This document shows positions 41,573 through 51,767 of a DNA stretch of 64,000 nucleotides, in pieces. Below the pieces are notes generated by a model. The model made no database searches. It was given only the letters and a program-made list of their open reading frames with translations, and was not told where the DNA came from. The DNA comes from FEN-1219 sp963728995 (GTDB lineage Bacteria > Pseudomonadota > Gammaproteobacteria > Steroidobacterales > Rariloculaceae), in assembly GCA_963728995.1 (NCBI GenBank), contig CAVSMD010000001.1, positions 1 through 64,000 of the forward strand. Direction: 5' to 3'. How positions within the stretch are numbered: position 1 is the stretch's first letter; the number at the start of each line of letters is the position of its first letter. The position numbers and the translations under genes were made by a program.

Positions 41573-44441
41573 TTACGCGCGTTTGCTGGCCGTCGGAACG
41601 ATCGTGCGCTCGTGAGCCGCTGATGTCAGCGCCGCCGATACCAGCGCCTGCTGTTGGCGAACGTGCAACGCGTGGATGCCGGAGGCCGGCGCGGCGGCGC
41701 CGGGCCGACCTGCGTAGAACAGCTCGTGCCGCTCCGACAGCGGCTCCTGGAGGCGATGCCGGATCTGGTACCAGGCACCCTGATTCTGCGGCTCCTCTTG
41801 GCACCAGACGATTTCCGTGGCGTTGCGGTAGCGCGCGATGACCCGAGCATACTCTTCGATCGGGAACGGATACAGCTCCTCGATTCGCACGAGCGCCACG
41901 TTCGCAACGTTGTCGTGGCGTCGTGACTCCGCGAGATCGAAATACACTTTGCCGCTGCAGAACACGATCCGCGTGACGGCCTCGTCGACGATCGGCTCGA
42001 CCTCTTCGATGAGCGGCTGGAAACGGCCGCGACCGAGCTCCGCGAGCGTGGACACCGACAACCGGTGACGCAGCAGACTCTTCGGCGTCATGACGATCAG
42101 CGGCTTGCGCAACTGACGCATCATCTGGCGACGCAGCAGGTGGAACATCTGCGCCGGCGTCGACGGCACGCACACCTGCATGTTGTGCTCCGCGCACAGC
42201 TGCAGGAAGCGCTCGAGCCGGGCGGACGAGTGCTCCGGCCCCTGGCCTTCGTAGCCGTGCGGCAGGAACAGCGTGAGCCCGCACACCCGGCCCCACTTGG
42301 CTTCGCCCGAGCTGATGAACTGGTCGATCACGACCTGCGCGCCGTTCGCGAAGTCGCCGAACTGCCCTTCCCAGATCACGAGCGTATCGGGCGCCGTGGT
42401 GCTGTAGCCGTACTCGAAGCCGAGCACGGCCTCTTCCGACAGCAGCGAGTCCGCCACGGTGAATGCACGCGGGTCGTTCGAGATGTGCGCGAGCGGCACG
42501 AACGCCTCGCCCGTGGTCTGATCGATCAGCGCCGCGTGCCGGTGGAAGAACGTGCCGCGCCGGCTGTCCTGGCCGATCAGCCGCACGTGGAAGTTCGCGG
42601 CGAGCAAGCGATGCATAGGCGAGATTCTCGGCGAAGCCCCAATCGCAGCCGACCTCGCCCGCGGCCATGCGACGCCGTTCCTCGATGATGCGCTGCACGC
42701 GCGGATGCAGCTTGTGCCCCTCGGGCACGGTGTTGATCAGCGTCGCGAGCCGGTTGAGCTCGGCTTCGGGCAAGCCCGTGTTCACGGAATCGTTCAGCGA
42801 GGCCTGGTTGTAGCGGCTCCAGTCGACGGTGTACTGGTTGCCGATCATGCCGAGCGCGTCCTCGTTGATCTTGCGACCCTCGTCGAGCGCGGCGCGGTAA
42901 TCGTCCGCCATCTTGTCGACGGCTTCCTGGGTCAGCGTTCCGGCCTCGACGAGCTTGCGCGCAGTACAGCGAGCGAACGCTGGGGTGCTCGCGGATCGCC
43001 GCATACATCGTCGGCTGCGTCGCCGCGGGCTCGTCCGCTTCGTTGTGGCCGAATCGCCGGTAACCGACGAGATCGATGACCACGTCCTTGTGGAACTGCT
43101 GCCGATAGCGCAGCGCCAGCCGCACCGCGGCGACGGCGGCTTCGGGATCGTCGCCGTTCACGTGGAACACCGGCGCCTCGATCATCTTCGCGATGTCGGA
43201 GCAATACGTCGTCGAGCGACTGTCGCGCGGGTCGCTCATCGTGAAGCCGATCTGATTGTTGATGACGAGATGAATCGTGCCGCCGGTGTAGAACGCGCGC
43301 GTCTGCGACAGCTGGAACGTCTCGGCCACCACGCCCTGGCCGGCAAACGCCGCGTCGCCGTGAATCAGCACGGGCATGACGGCCTCGCCGAGCGTATCGG
43401 TCGCGCCGATCCTGGCGGGCGCGCACGGAACCTTCGACCACGGGATTCACGATCTCGAGGTGCGACGGGTTGAACGCCAGCGCGATGTGAACGTTGCCGC
43501 CCGCCGTGCGGACGTCGGCCGAGTAGCCCTTGTGATACTTCACGTCGCCCGAGCCTTTCAGGCTCGTGAGGTCGTACTGACCCTCGAACTCGGAGAATAG
43601 ATCCGACGGCGACTTGCCGAGCACGTTGACGAGCACGTTCAGACGACCGCGATGGGCCATGCCGATCACGATCTCCTGCACGCCCGTGCTCGCCGGCCCG
43701 CTGAATCAAGTCGTCGAGCAGCGGGATCAGCGTCTCGCTGCCTTCGAGCGAGAAGCGCTTCTGGCCGACGAACCGCGTGTTCAGATAACGCTCGATGCCT
43801 TCGGCCCGCGTGAGGGCCGCGAGCACGTCGGTCTGCTCCGCGGCCGGAAACGCCGCGTCGACGCGACTCAGCTCGAATTGCTCGCGCAACCAGAGGCGCT
43901 CGCGTGCTCTCGAGATATGCGCGAACTCGGCCGCGAGCTTGCCGCAGTAGATTCGCTTCAGCAGCGACAGGATGTCCTGCAGCTTCATGCGCGCATGGCC
44001 GGTGCCGGCCAGTCCGCCGGTCGAGAACTCGCGCGTGAGATCGGCCTCGTCGAGGCCGAGGAAGTCGAAGCTCAGCACGGCCGGCGCGGGCCGCTCCCAC
44101 AGGCCGAGCGGGTCCAAATCGGCGATCTGGTGCCCGCGGAGGCTATAGACCTGGATCAGCCGCGAGACGGCGGCCTGTTTCTCGATGGCGGGGGCATCGC
44201 CGCCGGCGGAGGCCGCACCCGGCTCCGCGTTGCGATGGCGAACGCGGCGAGCGACGGCCTGGACGATCGGCCCGTGGGCCACTTCGCCGCCGTCGGCCGC
44301 GAGCGTGCTGAAATACTGGCGCCACTCGGCCGGCACGCTGCCCGGCTCGGCGAGGAACTGCTCATAGAGCCATTCGACGTATGTCGCATTGGCTCCCTGC
44401 AGAGGCGACGACTCGTACTGATCCTTGAATACTGTGCTCAT
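41573..44441 (-). CDS. sucA: 2-oxoglutarate dehydrogenase (E1)
   Basis: Thiamine-diphosphate E1 that decarboxylates 2-oxoglutarate. Starts MSTVFKDQYESSPLQGANAT; key blocks are IVIGMAHRGRLNVLVNVLG, KYHKGYSADVRT, LIHGDAAFAGQGVVAE, NNQIGFT, VVIDLVGYRRFGHNE and, near the end, IVWCQEEPQNQGAWY. Shifts near 43690, 43425, 42965 and 42612 break the frame. It heads the sucA-sucB-lpdA block; no succinate dehydrogenase genes lie upstream here. Confidence 0.93.
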
Positions 44442-44542
44442 GAGCTCGGGCTCGGAGGGGCGCAAGCATACGATTCTGCCGCCTCCGAGTCTGAAGGCGC
44501 GCGTAGTGTAGCCAAAGGATGATTAAGTTCAAACGCGCGAAT

Positions 44543-45166
44543 TCACAGGATTGCGCGCAGCAGCCACCACTCGTAGCCGATCAGTGCGACGTAGGCGACG
44601 AAAAGGCCCTGCAGAACCATCCCGACCTTCATGACCCGGAACAATCGCATCCGTGCAACGGCCACGAGAACCAGGACGCCGGCGCCGGTGAAGCCCATTT
44701 TCAGCAACGCAAACATCTTAGGTTCGTGGGTCAGGACGAACGCCATCACGGGGTTCGCTTCGGTCGCCCCCGCCATGAGCAGCGTCAGGGTGAAGAACGC
44801 ATCGACGACGCTGAGCAACAGGATCGTGACCGACAGAAACAGCAGGTAGGGCTCGTGCCAATCGATCGGCAAGTGGTGCTCGCCGGCGCGCCGCCCCGCG
44901 CGGCGCCGCGGCGTTACGCCGCCCTGGAGGAAGCTGCGCCACGTGGTCCGCCGCCGGTCCGGGCCTCGGCGCCGTTCGCTGGGCGAGGGCTCAATCGTCG
45001 ATTCGGTCGGGGCGGCGACAGTCTCGGGACGGTGGCTCACGGAGTCATCCAACGACGGGCGTATTCCGAAGACACGATGCAAGAACCAAGCCCGCGCCGT
45101 GTGTTTCTTGGGGTTTTGGCCGGCCATCGAACGGCGTTCACATTTTGGTGTAAACCCCGCCGACAT
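44543..45166 (-). CDS. DUF5658-type inner-membrane protein
   Basis: A 207-residue protein with a basic cytoplasmic N-terminus (SERRRGPDRRRTTWR) and about four helices, including LLFLSVTILLLSVVDAFFTL followed by MAGATEANPVMAFVL. The 'DA..Tl.ll..Ga.E.NP.M' motif marks DUF5658 proteins, whose function is unknown. The start could also be ATG at 45127 (MAGQNPKKHTARA). It is separate from sucA by ~100 bp and transcribed in the same direction. Confidence 0.65.
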   Translation of the reverse strand: MSAGFTPKCERRSMAGQNPKKHTARAWFLHRVFGIRPSLDDSVSHRPETVAAPTESTIEPSPSERRRGPDRRRTTWRSFLQGGVTPRRRAGRRAGEHHLPIDWHEPYLLFLSVTILLLSVVDAFFTLTLLMAGATEANPVMAFVLTHEPKMFALLKMGFTGAGVLVLVAVARMRLFRVMKVGMVLQGLFVAYVALIGYEWWLLRAIL

Positions 45167-45190
45167 CCCGGCCCCATAGCCGCTCTCTTC

Positions 45191-45688
45191 TTATTGTGTG
45201 GCGCGCAGCAGGTACGCGATCAGGTCGCGCCGGTCCTCGACCGCGCGGTAACCCGTGAACGCCATCTTCGTCCCGTCGACGAAGCTCGCGGGCTCGGTCA
45301 ACCAGGCTTCGAGCGACAGCGGTGTCCATACGAGCCCCGACCCGGCCAGCGCGGGCGAATAGTCGAACCCGGGGAGCGTGCCGGCCGACCGGCCGAACAC
45401 GCCGTGCAGATTCGGCCCGATCAGCGTTCCCTGCGCGGGACCGAACGTGTGACACGCGGCGCACGCGAGGCTCAGCAGCTCACCGCGCTTGAGATCGGCC
45501 GAGGCGAACCGCGGCTCGGCCAGATACTCGGCCGCCGTCCGGACCGGCCCGGCATCGAAGCCGACCGCCTGGGGCCGGGCCTCGACCGGGCGCGCGTCGG
45601 TGACCACGGCTGGCGGGGGCGCGGGCGCACTGCAGGCCGCCAGCGCACCGAGCATCGCCAGCACGGCCGCCCGACTCACCAACGCCAT
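45191..45688 (-). CDS. Lipoprotein c-type cytochrome
   Basis: A ~165-residue class I cytochrome c. The signal ends with a lipobox (LGALAAC, Cys ~19). CAACH is the haem site, PNLHGVFGRSAGTLPGFDYS follows the pattern of soluble cytochrome c, and the axial Met is in DGTKMAFTGY. It probably sits on the periplasmic face and passes electrons to an oxidase. Its start overlaps the end of the DUF3187 gene by 13 bp. Confidence 0.85.
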   Translation of the reverse strand: MALVSRAAVLAMLGALAACSAPAPPPAVVTDARPVEARPQAVGFDAGPVRTAAEYLAEPRFASADLKRGELLSLACAACHTFGPAQGTLIGPNLHGVFGRSAGTLPGFDYSPALAGSGLVWTPLSLEAWLTEPASFVDGTKMAFTGYRAVEDRRDLIAYLLRATQ

Positions 45689-46639
45689 CGGGCGCCCACC
45701 TGCAGCACGACGTCGGGCGCCGTGCTGACCCGCAGATCCTCGACGATCGCGAAATCCACGTTGCCATGGCGCGTCGCGCGCCATGCACCAAGCGTCGCGA
45801 GCGTCGCGTCGGAGCCGAACTCCTCGAGCGGCGTGTCGTAGAAGCGGCCGTGGAAGTCGAGCTGTGCCTTCAACCCGAACTTCGGCCACGGTTGCCAGCT
45901 GCCGCCGAGGATGCCGGTGTAGACCCCGCGGTGCGAGCGGAACTCGATACCGTCCGGCGTCCCCGCAACGACGAGGCCCACGCCCCAGAAGTACCCCGCG
46001 GCGCGCCGTCGCGCGAGCAACGGCACGGACCGCAGGAGCGTGATGGAGGCATCCGCCGAGCCGCTGCCCGAGAGCAGCGTTGCGTCACCGGTCGGCAGCT
46101 TGGCGGCCACCTGGACGATGAACGGCCGCTCGCGACCGAGGCGTGCGGGCGAATTTCAGCTGCACGTCGCCGATCCCGCTGCGCGGACGATCGAGCACGA
46201 AAAAATCGTCGCTGTTTCGACTGATGACGAACTGCAGCTGATCCTCGGGGCGAAAATTGCGTCCCTCGTCCGGCAGGTTCAGCGCCGAGTGCCAGCCGTC
46301 GATCACGTTATCGAGAAACCCGCCGCTCACACGGTAATACGGCACGTCTGCCCCCAGCGACCAGCCGCCTGCGAACCCGTGCGAGAACGACACCGTCGCG
46401 CGATCGGTTTCCCCATCGAGCACCACTCGATCGGTGCCGCGCACGGACATCCGATAGTGGTTCGCCACCTCGAACAGCGTCTCGAACCTGTTCCCGGGCG
46501 ACACCGTGTCCCAGGCCGGCAAGCCGAAGATCGACACGAGCGGATTCAAGTTGCGAATGTGCAGGGGCTCGGCCTGTTGCGCCGCGACCGGCCCGGCCAA
46601 CCCCATGGACAGGCCAAGGACGATTCTCGTCATTTTCAT
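45676..46639 (-). CDS. DUF3187 outer-membrane-like protein
   Basis: Signal peptide MKMTRIVLGLSMGLAGPVAAQ, then LHIRNLNPLVSIFGLPAWD, the N-terminal hallmark of DUF3187 ('plr.rNlnPl..iyGlP'). Beta-strand-rich, with the end LQVGARWRW typical of outer-membrane barrels. A shift near 46140 joins the two frames. The family is of unknown function and probably forms a small porin-like barrel. Confidence 0.8.
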
Positions 46640-46837
46640 GGGTCGGGTCCTTCCGCTCGGAATCTTTGCCGTCACCGCGGGTCTGACTGCGGCATGACTG
46701 CAGGACCCCTGCCGGCGCTCGCATTGTAAACAGCCCCACGGCATGCCTCTAGCAATCACGCGCGTTTCGCTTGGGCCCATGGAGCCTGTAGGATACCGGC
46801 CTCGATCAACCCCAACCGGCCGCCGAATCGACCGCGC

Positions 46838-48178
46838 ATGAACCTCCGCTACTTCAGTCTTTTCGCTTCGTTGTGCGCGGCACTGGCACTGACAGGCTGC
46901 GACTCCGGCCGCAAAGTCCCGCCGAAAACCCACGTCCGCGTCGTGAACGTCGCGCCCGGCTTTGCCGCGCTCCGCTACCAGCGCGAGCATACCGACGCGC
47001 CCGACGACCTGGCATTCAAGGGCTTTGCTCAGCATGACTACGACGAAGACACGTACGACTTCTACGTGTTCGAACGCTCGCTTAGCAGCACGACGACCGG
47101 GCGAACCTGGACCTTCTCCAAGCAACTCCTCGGCACCAGCAACTATGTGTTCGTGCTGGCGGAAGCCGGCGATGACATCCTGCCCCAAGTCGTCGAGTAC
47201 CCCACGAAGCTTGCGGACAGCGGCGACACCCAGGTGGCCGTCGTGCACGCCGTCGAAGGGTTGTCGGCAGTGGACGTTTACCTGCAACCCACGGGTGTGG
47301 GCATCGCCGGCGCAACGCCGCTTGGCAACCTCGACTTTCTCAGCCAGCTGGCGCCGCAGACCCTCACCAACGGCGACTACGAGCTCACGCTCACGGCGGC
47401 CGGCGATCCGAGCAACGTGCTGTTCGTGTCCGGCTCCGTGACACTGGCCGCCGGTATCACGAACGTTTTCGTGATCAGCGGCGAGGCAAGCCTCGGCACG
47501 GCGGCCATCAGCGTGGTGATGGCGCAGGACAACCCCGCCAATCTGTACAGCACGAACGCGACGGCCGCCCTGCGTGTCGTGAACGCGGCGGCCGACGGTC
47601 AGCCTCGCGACTTTGCCGTGAACAACGAATTCTCTCCGCCGCTATTTTCAGCCGTGCCTTATGGCGCGGCCACGAGCTATGTGACCGTGCCTCTTGCGAG
47701 CGATCTGCCGATCAACGTGACGCCGGTCGGCAATCCGGGTGCGCTCGAGCTCACCTCGACGATCGCGACGCTGCCCGGGCAACAGTACACGGTGGTTTTC
47801 TCGGGCGACGCAGGTGCGCTCACCTACAACATCCTCACCGAGGACCGGCGCAGAATCGTTCACGAGCCGAAGCTGCAGATCTTCGACGAGGCGTCGCAGT
47901 TCACCACCACGACGGAGTACGTGCTGCTGCCGCCTGGCACAGCCGATCCCTCCACCATCGGGGCCTATCAGGCGCTGCTCGCCCCTTCCGTGACGGTGTT
48001 CAGCGCAGTCCCCGCCGGCACGTACGACCTTCTGCTGCGCGAGACCAGCACGCAAGCGGTACGAGCCGGCCCGATACCGGTCACGTTCAACGACGGTGGC
48101 CTCTACACGATTCTGACGCTGAATGGCCCGGACACGGCGACCGCCAACGTCGTCTTCCTCGACGATCCGCCCCAGTAA
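46838..48178 (+). CDS. DUF4397-domain lipoprotein
   Basis: A 446-residue lipoprotein (lipobox ALTGC, Cys ~21) made of two DUF4397 units. The first starts HVRVVNVAPGFAALRY and the second AALRVVNAAADGQPRDF, each followed by 'VDVYl' or 'inV' strands and 'gytvvfsG' (QQYTVVFSGDAGAL). The family is beta-rich, surface-anchored and of unknown role, often in adhesion or biofilm contexts. Frame intact. Confidence 0.85.
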   Translation: MNLRYFSLFASLCAALALTGCDSGRKVPPKTHVRVVNVAPGFAALRYQREHTDAPDDLAFKGFAQHDYDEDTYDFYVFERSLSSTTTGRTWTFSKQLLGTSNYVFVLAEAGDDILPQVVEYPTKLADSGDTQVAVVHAVEGLSAVDVYLQPTGVGIAGATPLGNLDFLSQLAPQTLTNGDYELTLTAAGDPSNVLFVSGSVTLAAGITNVFVISGEASLGTAAISVVMAQDNPANLYSTNATAALRVVNAAADGQPRDFAVNNEFSPPLFSAVPYGAATSYVTVPLASDLPINVTPVGNPGALELTSTIATLPGQQYTVVFSGDAGALTYNILTEDRRRIVHEPKLQIFDEASQFTTTTEYVLLPPGTADPSTIGAYQALLAPSVTVFSAVPAGTYDLLLRETSTQAVRAGPIPVTFNDGGLYTILTLNGPDTATANVVFLDDPPQ

Positions 48179-48237
48179 CCACGCCCGCCGCGAACCCGCG
48201 CAAACGGCGACCTGCTATCCTTCGGTCGTCGGCCGGC

Positions 48238-48313
48238 GCCCCGGTAGCTCAGGGGATAGAGCGTTCGCCTCCTAAGTGAAAGGTCATAGGTTCGAATCCT
48301 ATCCGGGGCGCCA
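48238..48313 (+). tRNA. tRNA-Arg(CCT)
   Basis: A 76-nt cloverleaf with acceptor GCCCCGG/CCGGGGC, D arm TAGCTCAGGGGATAGAGC, anticodon loop CTCCTAA (anticodon CCT, reading AGG), T arm AGGTTCGAATCCT and encoded CCA. Confidence 0.95.
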
Positions 48314-48770
48314 ATTACTCGAATAATCATTTAGTTAAACAATAATCGTTCGAGAGATTCTAGCTTGGCTGGCTCGTTGGAACGGCCGGAACCTTCCGAT
48401 CGGCTGAAGCGCCCTGCCGTCCACGTTGCAGCGGTTCCATCTTCTTTTCGCCCCTCCGCCACCGTCGTGAACGACGCTTGAATGCGCAGGTCCGGATAGC
48501 CGCCCGGGACGAGTCTTCACGCAAGTTCCATGACCGCGATCTCTTCGAGCAGCTCGACGGGGCCGCAACACAGTCGATACCGTTCGTGCTGAAACGCCGG
48601 GACGACCCTCTGGCGACGACGATATTTCTGTTTTGCTGAGCGAGCGCCTCGACCGCCACCGCAGATCGCGGGACGCGTTCGCCCGACCGAGCTCGCGACG
48701 CGAACGAGGCCTCTTCATCGCCCGAGCGCTCGGACGTGCACTACCACTAGAATGAGCGGCGGGAGGGATC
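48314..48770. other. Intergenic region after tRNA-Arg
   Basis: The first 60 bp are AT-rich (CTCGAATAATCATTTAG) and then GC-rich. A minus-strand stretch at about 48518-48640 reads AKQKYRRRQRVVPAFQHERY then LCCGPVELLEEIAVMELA before a stop, which could be a gene remnant. No integrase or second att copy of this tRNA is visible. Confidence 0.35.
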
Positions 48771-50480
48771 ATGGCCAAGCTACTGTCGAAAGAGCGCATC
48801 GTCGCCGGGCCGTCGTTCAATCGGTGGCTCGTGCCGATCGCGTCGGTCGCCATTCACCTGTGCATCGGCTCGGTGTATGCCTGGAGCATCTACAATCCGG
48901 CGCTGATTCGCGTCTTCGGCGTGGTCACGCCGGCCGCGGACGACTGGCTGCTAGCCGACGTCGTCTGGATCTTCACGGTCGCGATCGTGTTCCTTGGCCT
49001 CGCGGCCGCACTGGCCGGCCGATGGCTGGAAGAGGTCGGACCGCGGATGGTCGGGACGGTCGCGGCGCTGTGCTGGGGCGGCGGCTACCTCGTCGGTGGC
49101 CTCGGCATCCTGCTGCACCAGCTACCGCTCGTGTATCTCGGCTACGGGGTCATCGGCGGCTGCGGCTTGGGGCTCGGCTACGTGTCGCCCGTGAGCACGC
49201 TGATTCGTTGGTTCCCCGACCATCGCGGCATGGCGGCCGGCATGGCGATCATGGGCTTCGGCGGCGGCGCGATCATCGGCACGCTTCTGCAGCGCTTCTT
49301 GATGCGCACGTTCTACAGGGCGCCGGACTACCTCGGCACCGTCGATCAGGTGAGCCTCGTGACCGAAGGCGGCAGGCGCTTCGCCGAGGTCGCGGGACAA
49401 ATGCGCGAGGTCGTCGTCGTCGGCGCAAACGACGTGGCCGGCATGATCCAGCGTGGCGCGCAGGGTGTCTATGCCGTCGGCACCGGCAACGTGGGCGTGG
49501 CCGAGACGTTCTTGACGCTCGGGCTCATCTACCTCGTCGTGATGCTGGCCGCTTCGTTCTCGTACCGACTGCCGGCAGCGGGCTGGAAGCCGCCCGGCTG
49601 GACGCCACCGGACGCCGCGCACCGCGTGAAGCGCATGATCAGCGCGAACCATGTGGACATCAACGATGCGCTGAAGACTCCGCAGTTCTATCAGCTGTGG
49701 ATCGTGCTGTGTTTCAACGTGACGGCGGGCATCGGCGTGTTGAGCGTGGCGCAGACGATGATGACGGAGATCTTCGGCACGACGCTGCCCTCGATCGTGG
49801 ACAGCGGGTTCGCCGCCACCTATGTGATCATGATCAGCGTGTTCAACATGCTGGGCCGCTTCATCTGGGCCAGCTCTTCCGATTACATCGGCCGCCGGAA
49901 CACGTACTTCATTTTCTTCGCGCTCGGCATCGCGCTGTACCTGTCGATCCCGTTCGTGGCACAGCGCGTAAGTGCCGCGCCGGCGATCATCTGGCTCGTG
50001 TACTTCTACGCGGCCACGATGATCATCTTCACGATGTACGGCGGCGGCTTTGCGACGATTCCGGCGTACCTGGCCGATCTCTTCGGCACACGGTACGTCG
50101 GCGGAATCCACGGCCGGTTGCTCACGGCCTGGAGCACCGCCGGCGTGCTCGGGCCCGTGGCCATCACGTCGCTGCGCCAGCGCGCCATCAGCGCGGCCAT
50201 TCACGATCTCGCCGCGCGCGTCGATCCGGCCCGCTTTCAAGCGGCGTTTGGCGCCGGCCTGGACCAGCTCGATGCACTGGTCGCCCGCCAGACCGTGACG
50301 ATCGGCAAGCTCATGGAGATCGCGCCGGCCGGCACGGTGGACCCGACGCCGAGCTTGTACAACCTCACGATGTACCTCATGGCGGGATTGCTGGCCGTCG
50401 CGCTCGTCGCGAACGCGCTCGTGCGCCCCGTGCATGCCAAGCATCATCTCGCCGAAGAGCCTGCCATCGGAGCACATTGA
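48771..50480 (+). CDS. OFA-family MFS transporter
   Basis: A 569-residue transporter with about 12 helices. The opening (WLVPIASVAIHLCIGSVYAW) and the loop RWFPDHRGMAAGMAIMGFG are typical of the oxalate/formate antiporter branch, which exchanges small carboxylates. Residues ~190-250 form an unusual hydrophilic insert between helices 6 and 7, and the C-terminus has a second insert before the last helix. Substrate not predictable. The dipeptidase gene starts 2 bp after it, so both are probably co-expressed. Confidence 0.85.
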   Translation: MAKLLSKERIVAGPSFNRWLVPIASVAIHLCIGSVYAWSIYNPALIRVFGVVTPAADDWLLADVVWIFTVAIVFLGLAAALAGRWLEEVGPRMVGTVAALCWGGGYLVGGLGILLHQLPLVYLGYGVIGGCGLGLGYVSPVSTLIRWFPDHRGMAAGMAIMGFGGGAIIGTLLQRFLMRTFYRAPDYLGTVDQVSLVTEGGRRFAEVAGQMREVVVVGANDVAGMIQRGAQGVYAVGTGNVGVAETFLTLGLIYLVVMLAASFSYRLPAAGWKPPGWTPPDAAHRVKRMISANHVDINDALKTPQFYQLWIVLCFNVTAGIGVLSVAQTMMTEIFGTTLPSIVDSGFAATYVIMISVFNMLGRFIWASSSDYIGRRNTYFIFFALGIALYLSIPFVAQRVSAAPAIIWLVYFYAATMIIFTMYGGGFATIPAYLADLFGTRYVGGIHGRLLTAWSTAGVLGPVAITSLRQRAISAAIHDLAARVDPARFQAAFGAGLDQLDALVARQTVTIGKLMEIAPAGTVDPTPSLYNLTMYLMAGLLAVALVANALVRPVHAKHHLAEEPAIGAH

Positions 50481-50482
50481 AG

Positions 50483-51751
50483 ATGACCCCCGTCCACGCT
50501 ACGTCCAGACTGCTCGTTGCCGGCGCACTGACCGTGCTGCTCGGCGCCTGCGCACCGCGAGACGACTCGCCGGCGTCCGCCCCCGCGGCAGCGTCGGCCC
50601 CCGAGTCGCGGCTGATCACGCTCGACTCGCACGTCGACATTCCGCTCGACTTCGCCACGCCCGCCGTTGACCCGGCCACCGGCGATCTGCAGGTCAACCT
50701 CGACAAGATGGTCGCCGGCGGACTCACGGCCGGCTTCTTCATCGTGTACGTGGGGCAGTCCGAACGCACTCCCGCCAATTACACGCAAGCGGAAAACGAC
50801 GCGCTGACGAAGTTCGCGGCGATTCACCGCATGGCCGAGCAGCTGTATCCGGACCGCATCGAGATCGCGTATCGCGCCGACGACGTCACGCGTATTGCGA
50901 TGGCCGGCAAGCTCGTCGCGGCGATCGGGATCGAGAATGGCTTCGTGCTCGGCCCGCATCTGGAGATGCTCGATCGCTTCTTCGAGCTCGGCGCCCGCTA
51001 CATCACGCTGGCCCACGACGGCGACAACGACCTCGCCCGCTCGGCGCGCCCGAAGCCGGAGCTCGGCGACCCGGTCGACTCGACCGCGGGCGTCACGGCG
51101 CTCGGCGCCGAAGCGATCGCGCGCATGAATCGGCTGGGCATCATGGTCGACATTTCGCACGGCGCGAAGCAGACGGCGCTCGATGCCATGCGACTGTCGG
51201 CAGCCCCGGTCATCGCATCGCATTCCGGTATCGCCGGCGTCACGAAGCATCCGCGCAACCTCGACGACGAGACGCTGCTGAAGCTGCGGGACAACGACGG
51301 CGTCGTGCAGGTCGTTGCCTACGACGCCTATCTGAAGCCGCAGCCCGACGAGCAGCTCGCCGCGCTGCGCGCCCTGCGAGAGCGCGTGGGGCTTGCGCCG
51401 AACCTGCCGCCCACTAGCCTGGCGCCGGACAAGCGCGCCGACTACGAGCAGGGGCTTACCGAGATTCGCGTGAAGTGGCCGCCGGCGAGCGTCGCCGACC
51501 TCGTCGATCACATCGACTATGCCGTGAAGCTGATCGGCGTCGACCACGTTGGCATCAGCTCGGACTTCGGCGGCGGTGGCGGCGTCACCGGCTGGTCGGA
51601 CGCGACGGAAACGGGCAACGTGACCGCCGAGCTTCGTGCCCGCGGCTACAGCGACGTGGACATCGGCAAGATCTGGAGCGGCAACCTCCTGCGCGTCTGG
51701 CGCGCCGTGGAACGCAAAGCGGCGGAGCTCACGGCAGCGGCCGGCCGTTGA
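50483..51751 (+). CDS. Membrane dipeptidase (peptidase M19), lipoprotein
   Basis: A 422-residue zinc dipeptidase with a lipoprotein signal (VLLGAC, Cys ~24). Metal and active-site residues are visible: the HVD of LDSHVDIPLD, Glu in IGIENGF, His in MVDISHGA and ASHSGIAG, and Asp in GISSDFGGGGG. M19 enzymes cleave dipeptides, often those with a D-residue. A lipid anchor places it in the periplasm, and pairing with a transporter suggests a nutrient or cell-wall peptide pathway. Confidence 0.9.
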   Translation: MTPVHATSRLLVAGALTVLLGACAPRDDSPASAPAAASAPESRLITLDSHVDIPLDFATPAVDPATGDLQVNLDKMVAGGLTAGFFIVYVGQSERTPANYTQAENDALTKFAAIHRMAEQLYPDRIEIAYRADDVTRIAMAGKLVAAIGIENGFVLGPHLEMLDRFFELGARYITLAHDGDNDLARSARPKPELGDPVDSTAGVTALGAEAIARMNRLGIMVDISHGAKQTALDAMRLSAAPVIASHSGIAGVTKHPRNLDDETLLKLRDNDGVVQVVAYDAYLKPQPDEQLAALRALRERVGLAPNLPPTSLAPDKRADYEQGLTEIRVKWPPASVADLVDHIDYAVKLIGVDHVGISSDFGGGGGVTGWSDATETGNVTAELRARGYSDVDIGKIWSGNLLRVWRAVERKAAELTAAAGR

Positions 51752-51767
51752 AGCCGGCGCTGGTCCC

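Noticed and set aside
40197..43004. 935-residue minus-strand frame
   Set aside because: It stitches parts of sucA and sucB in mixed frames and includes long Arg-rich out-of-frame stretches; the two genes are reported instead.
46838..48178. Adhesin with repeat array
   Set aside because: The two similar units are DUF4397 domains, not a repeat adhesin; no export or sortase signal beyond the lipobox.
48103..48330. Minus-strand frame containing DRIRTYDLSLRRRTLYPLSYRG
   Set aside because: This is the well-known spurious product of reading a tRNA gene antisense; it overlaps tRNA-Arg(CCT).
48752..51751. 999-residue plus-strand frame covering the MFS gene and dipeptidase
   Set aside because: The first 577 residues are the MFS gene read in the wrong frame; only the dipeptidase from 50483 is real.
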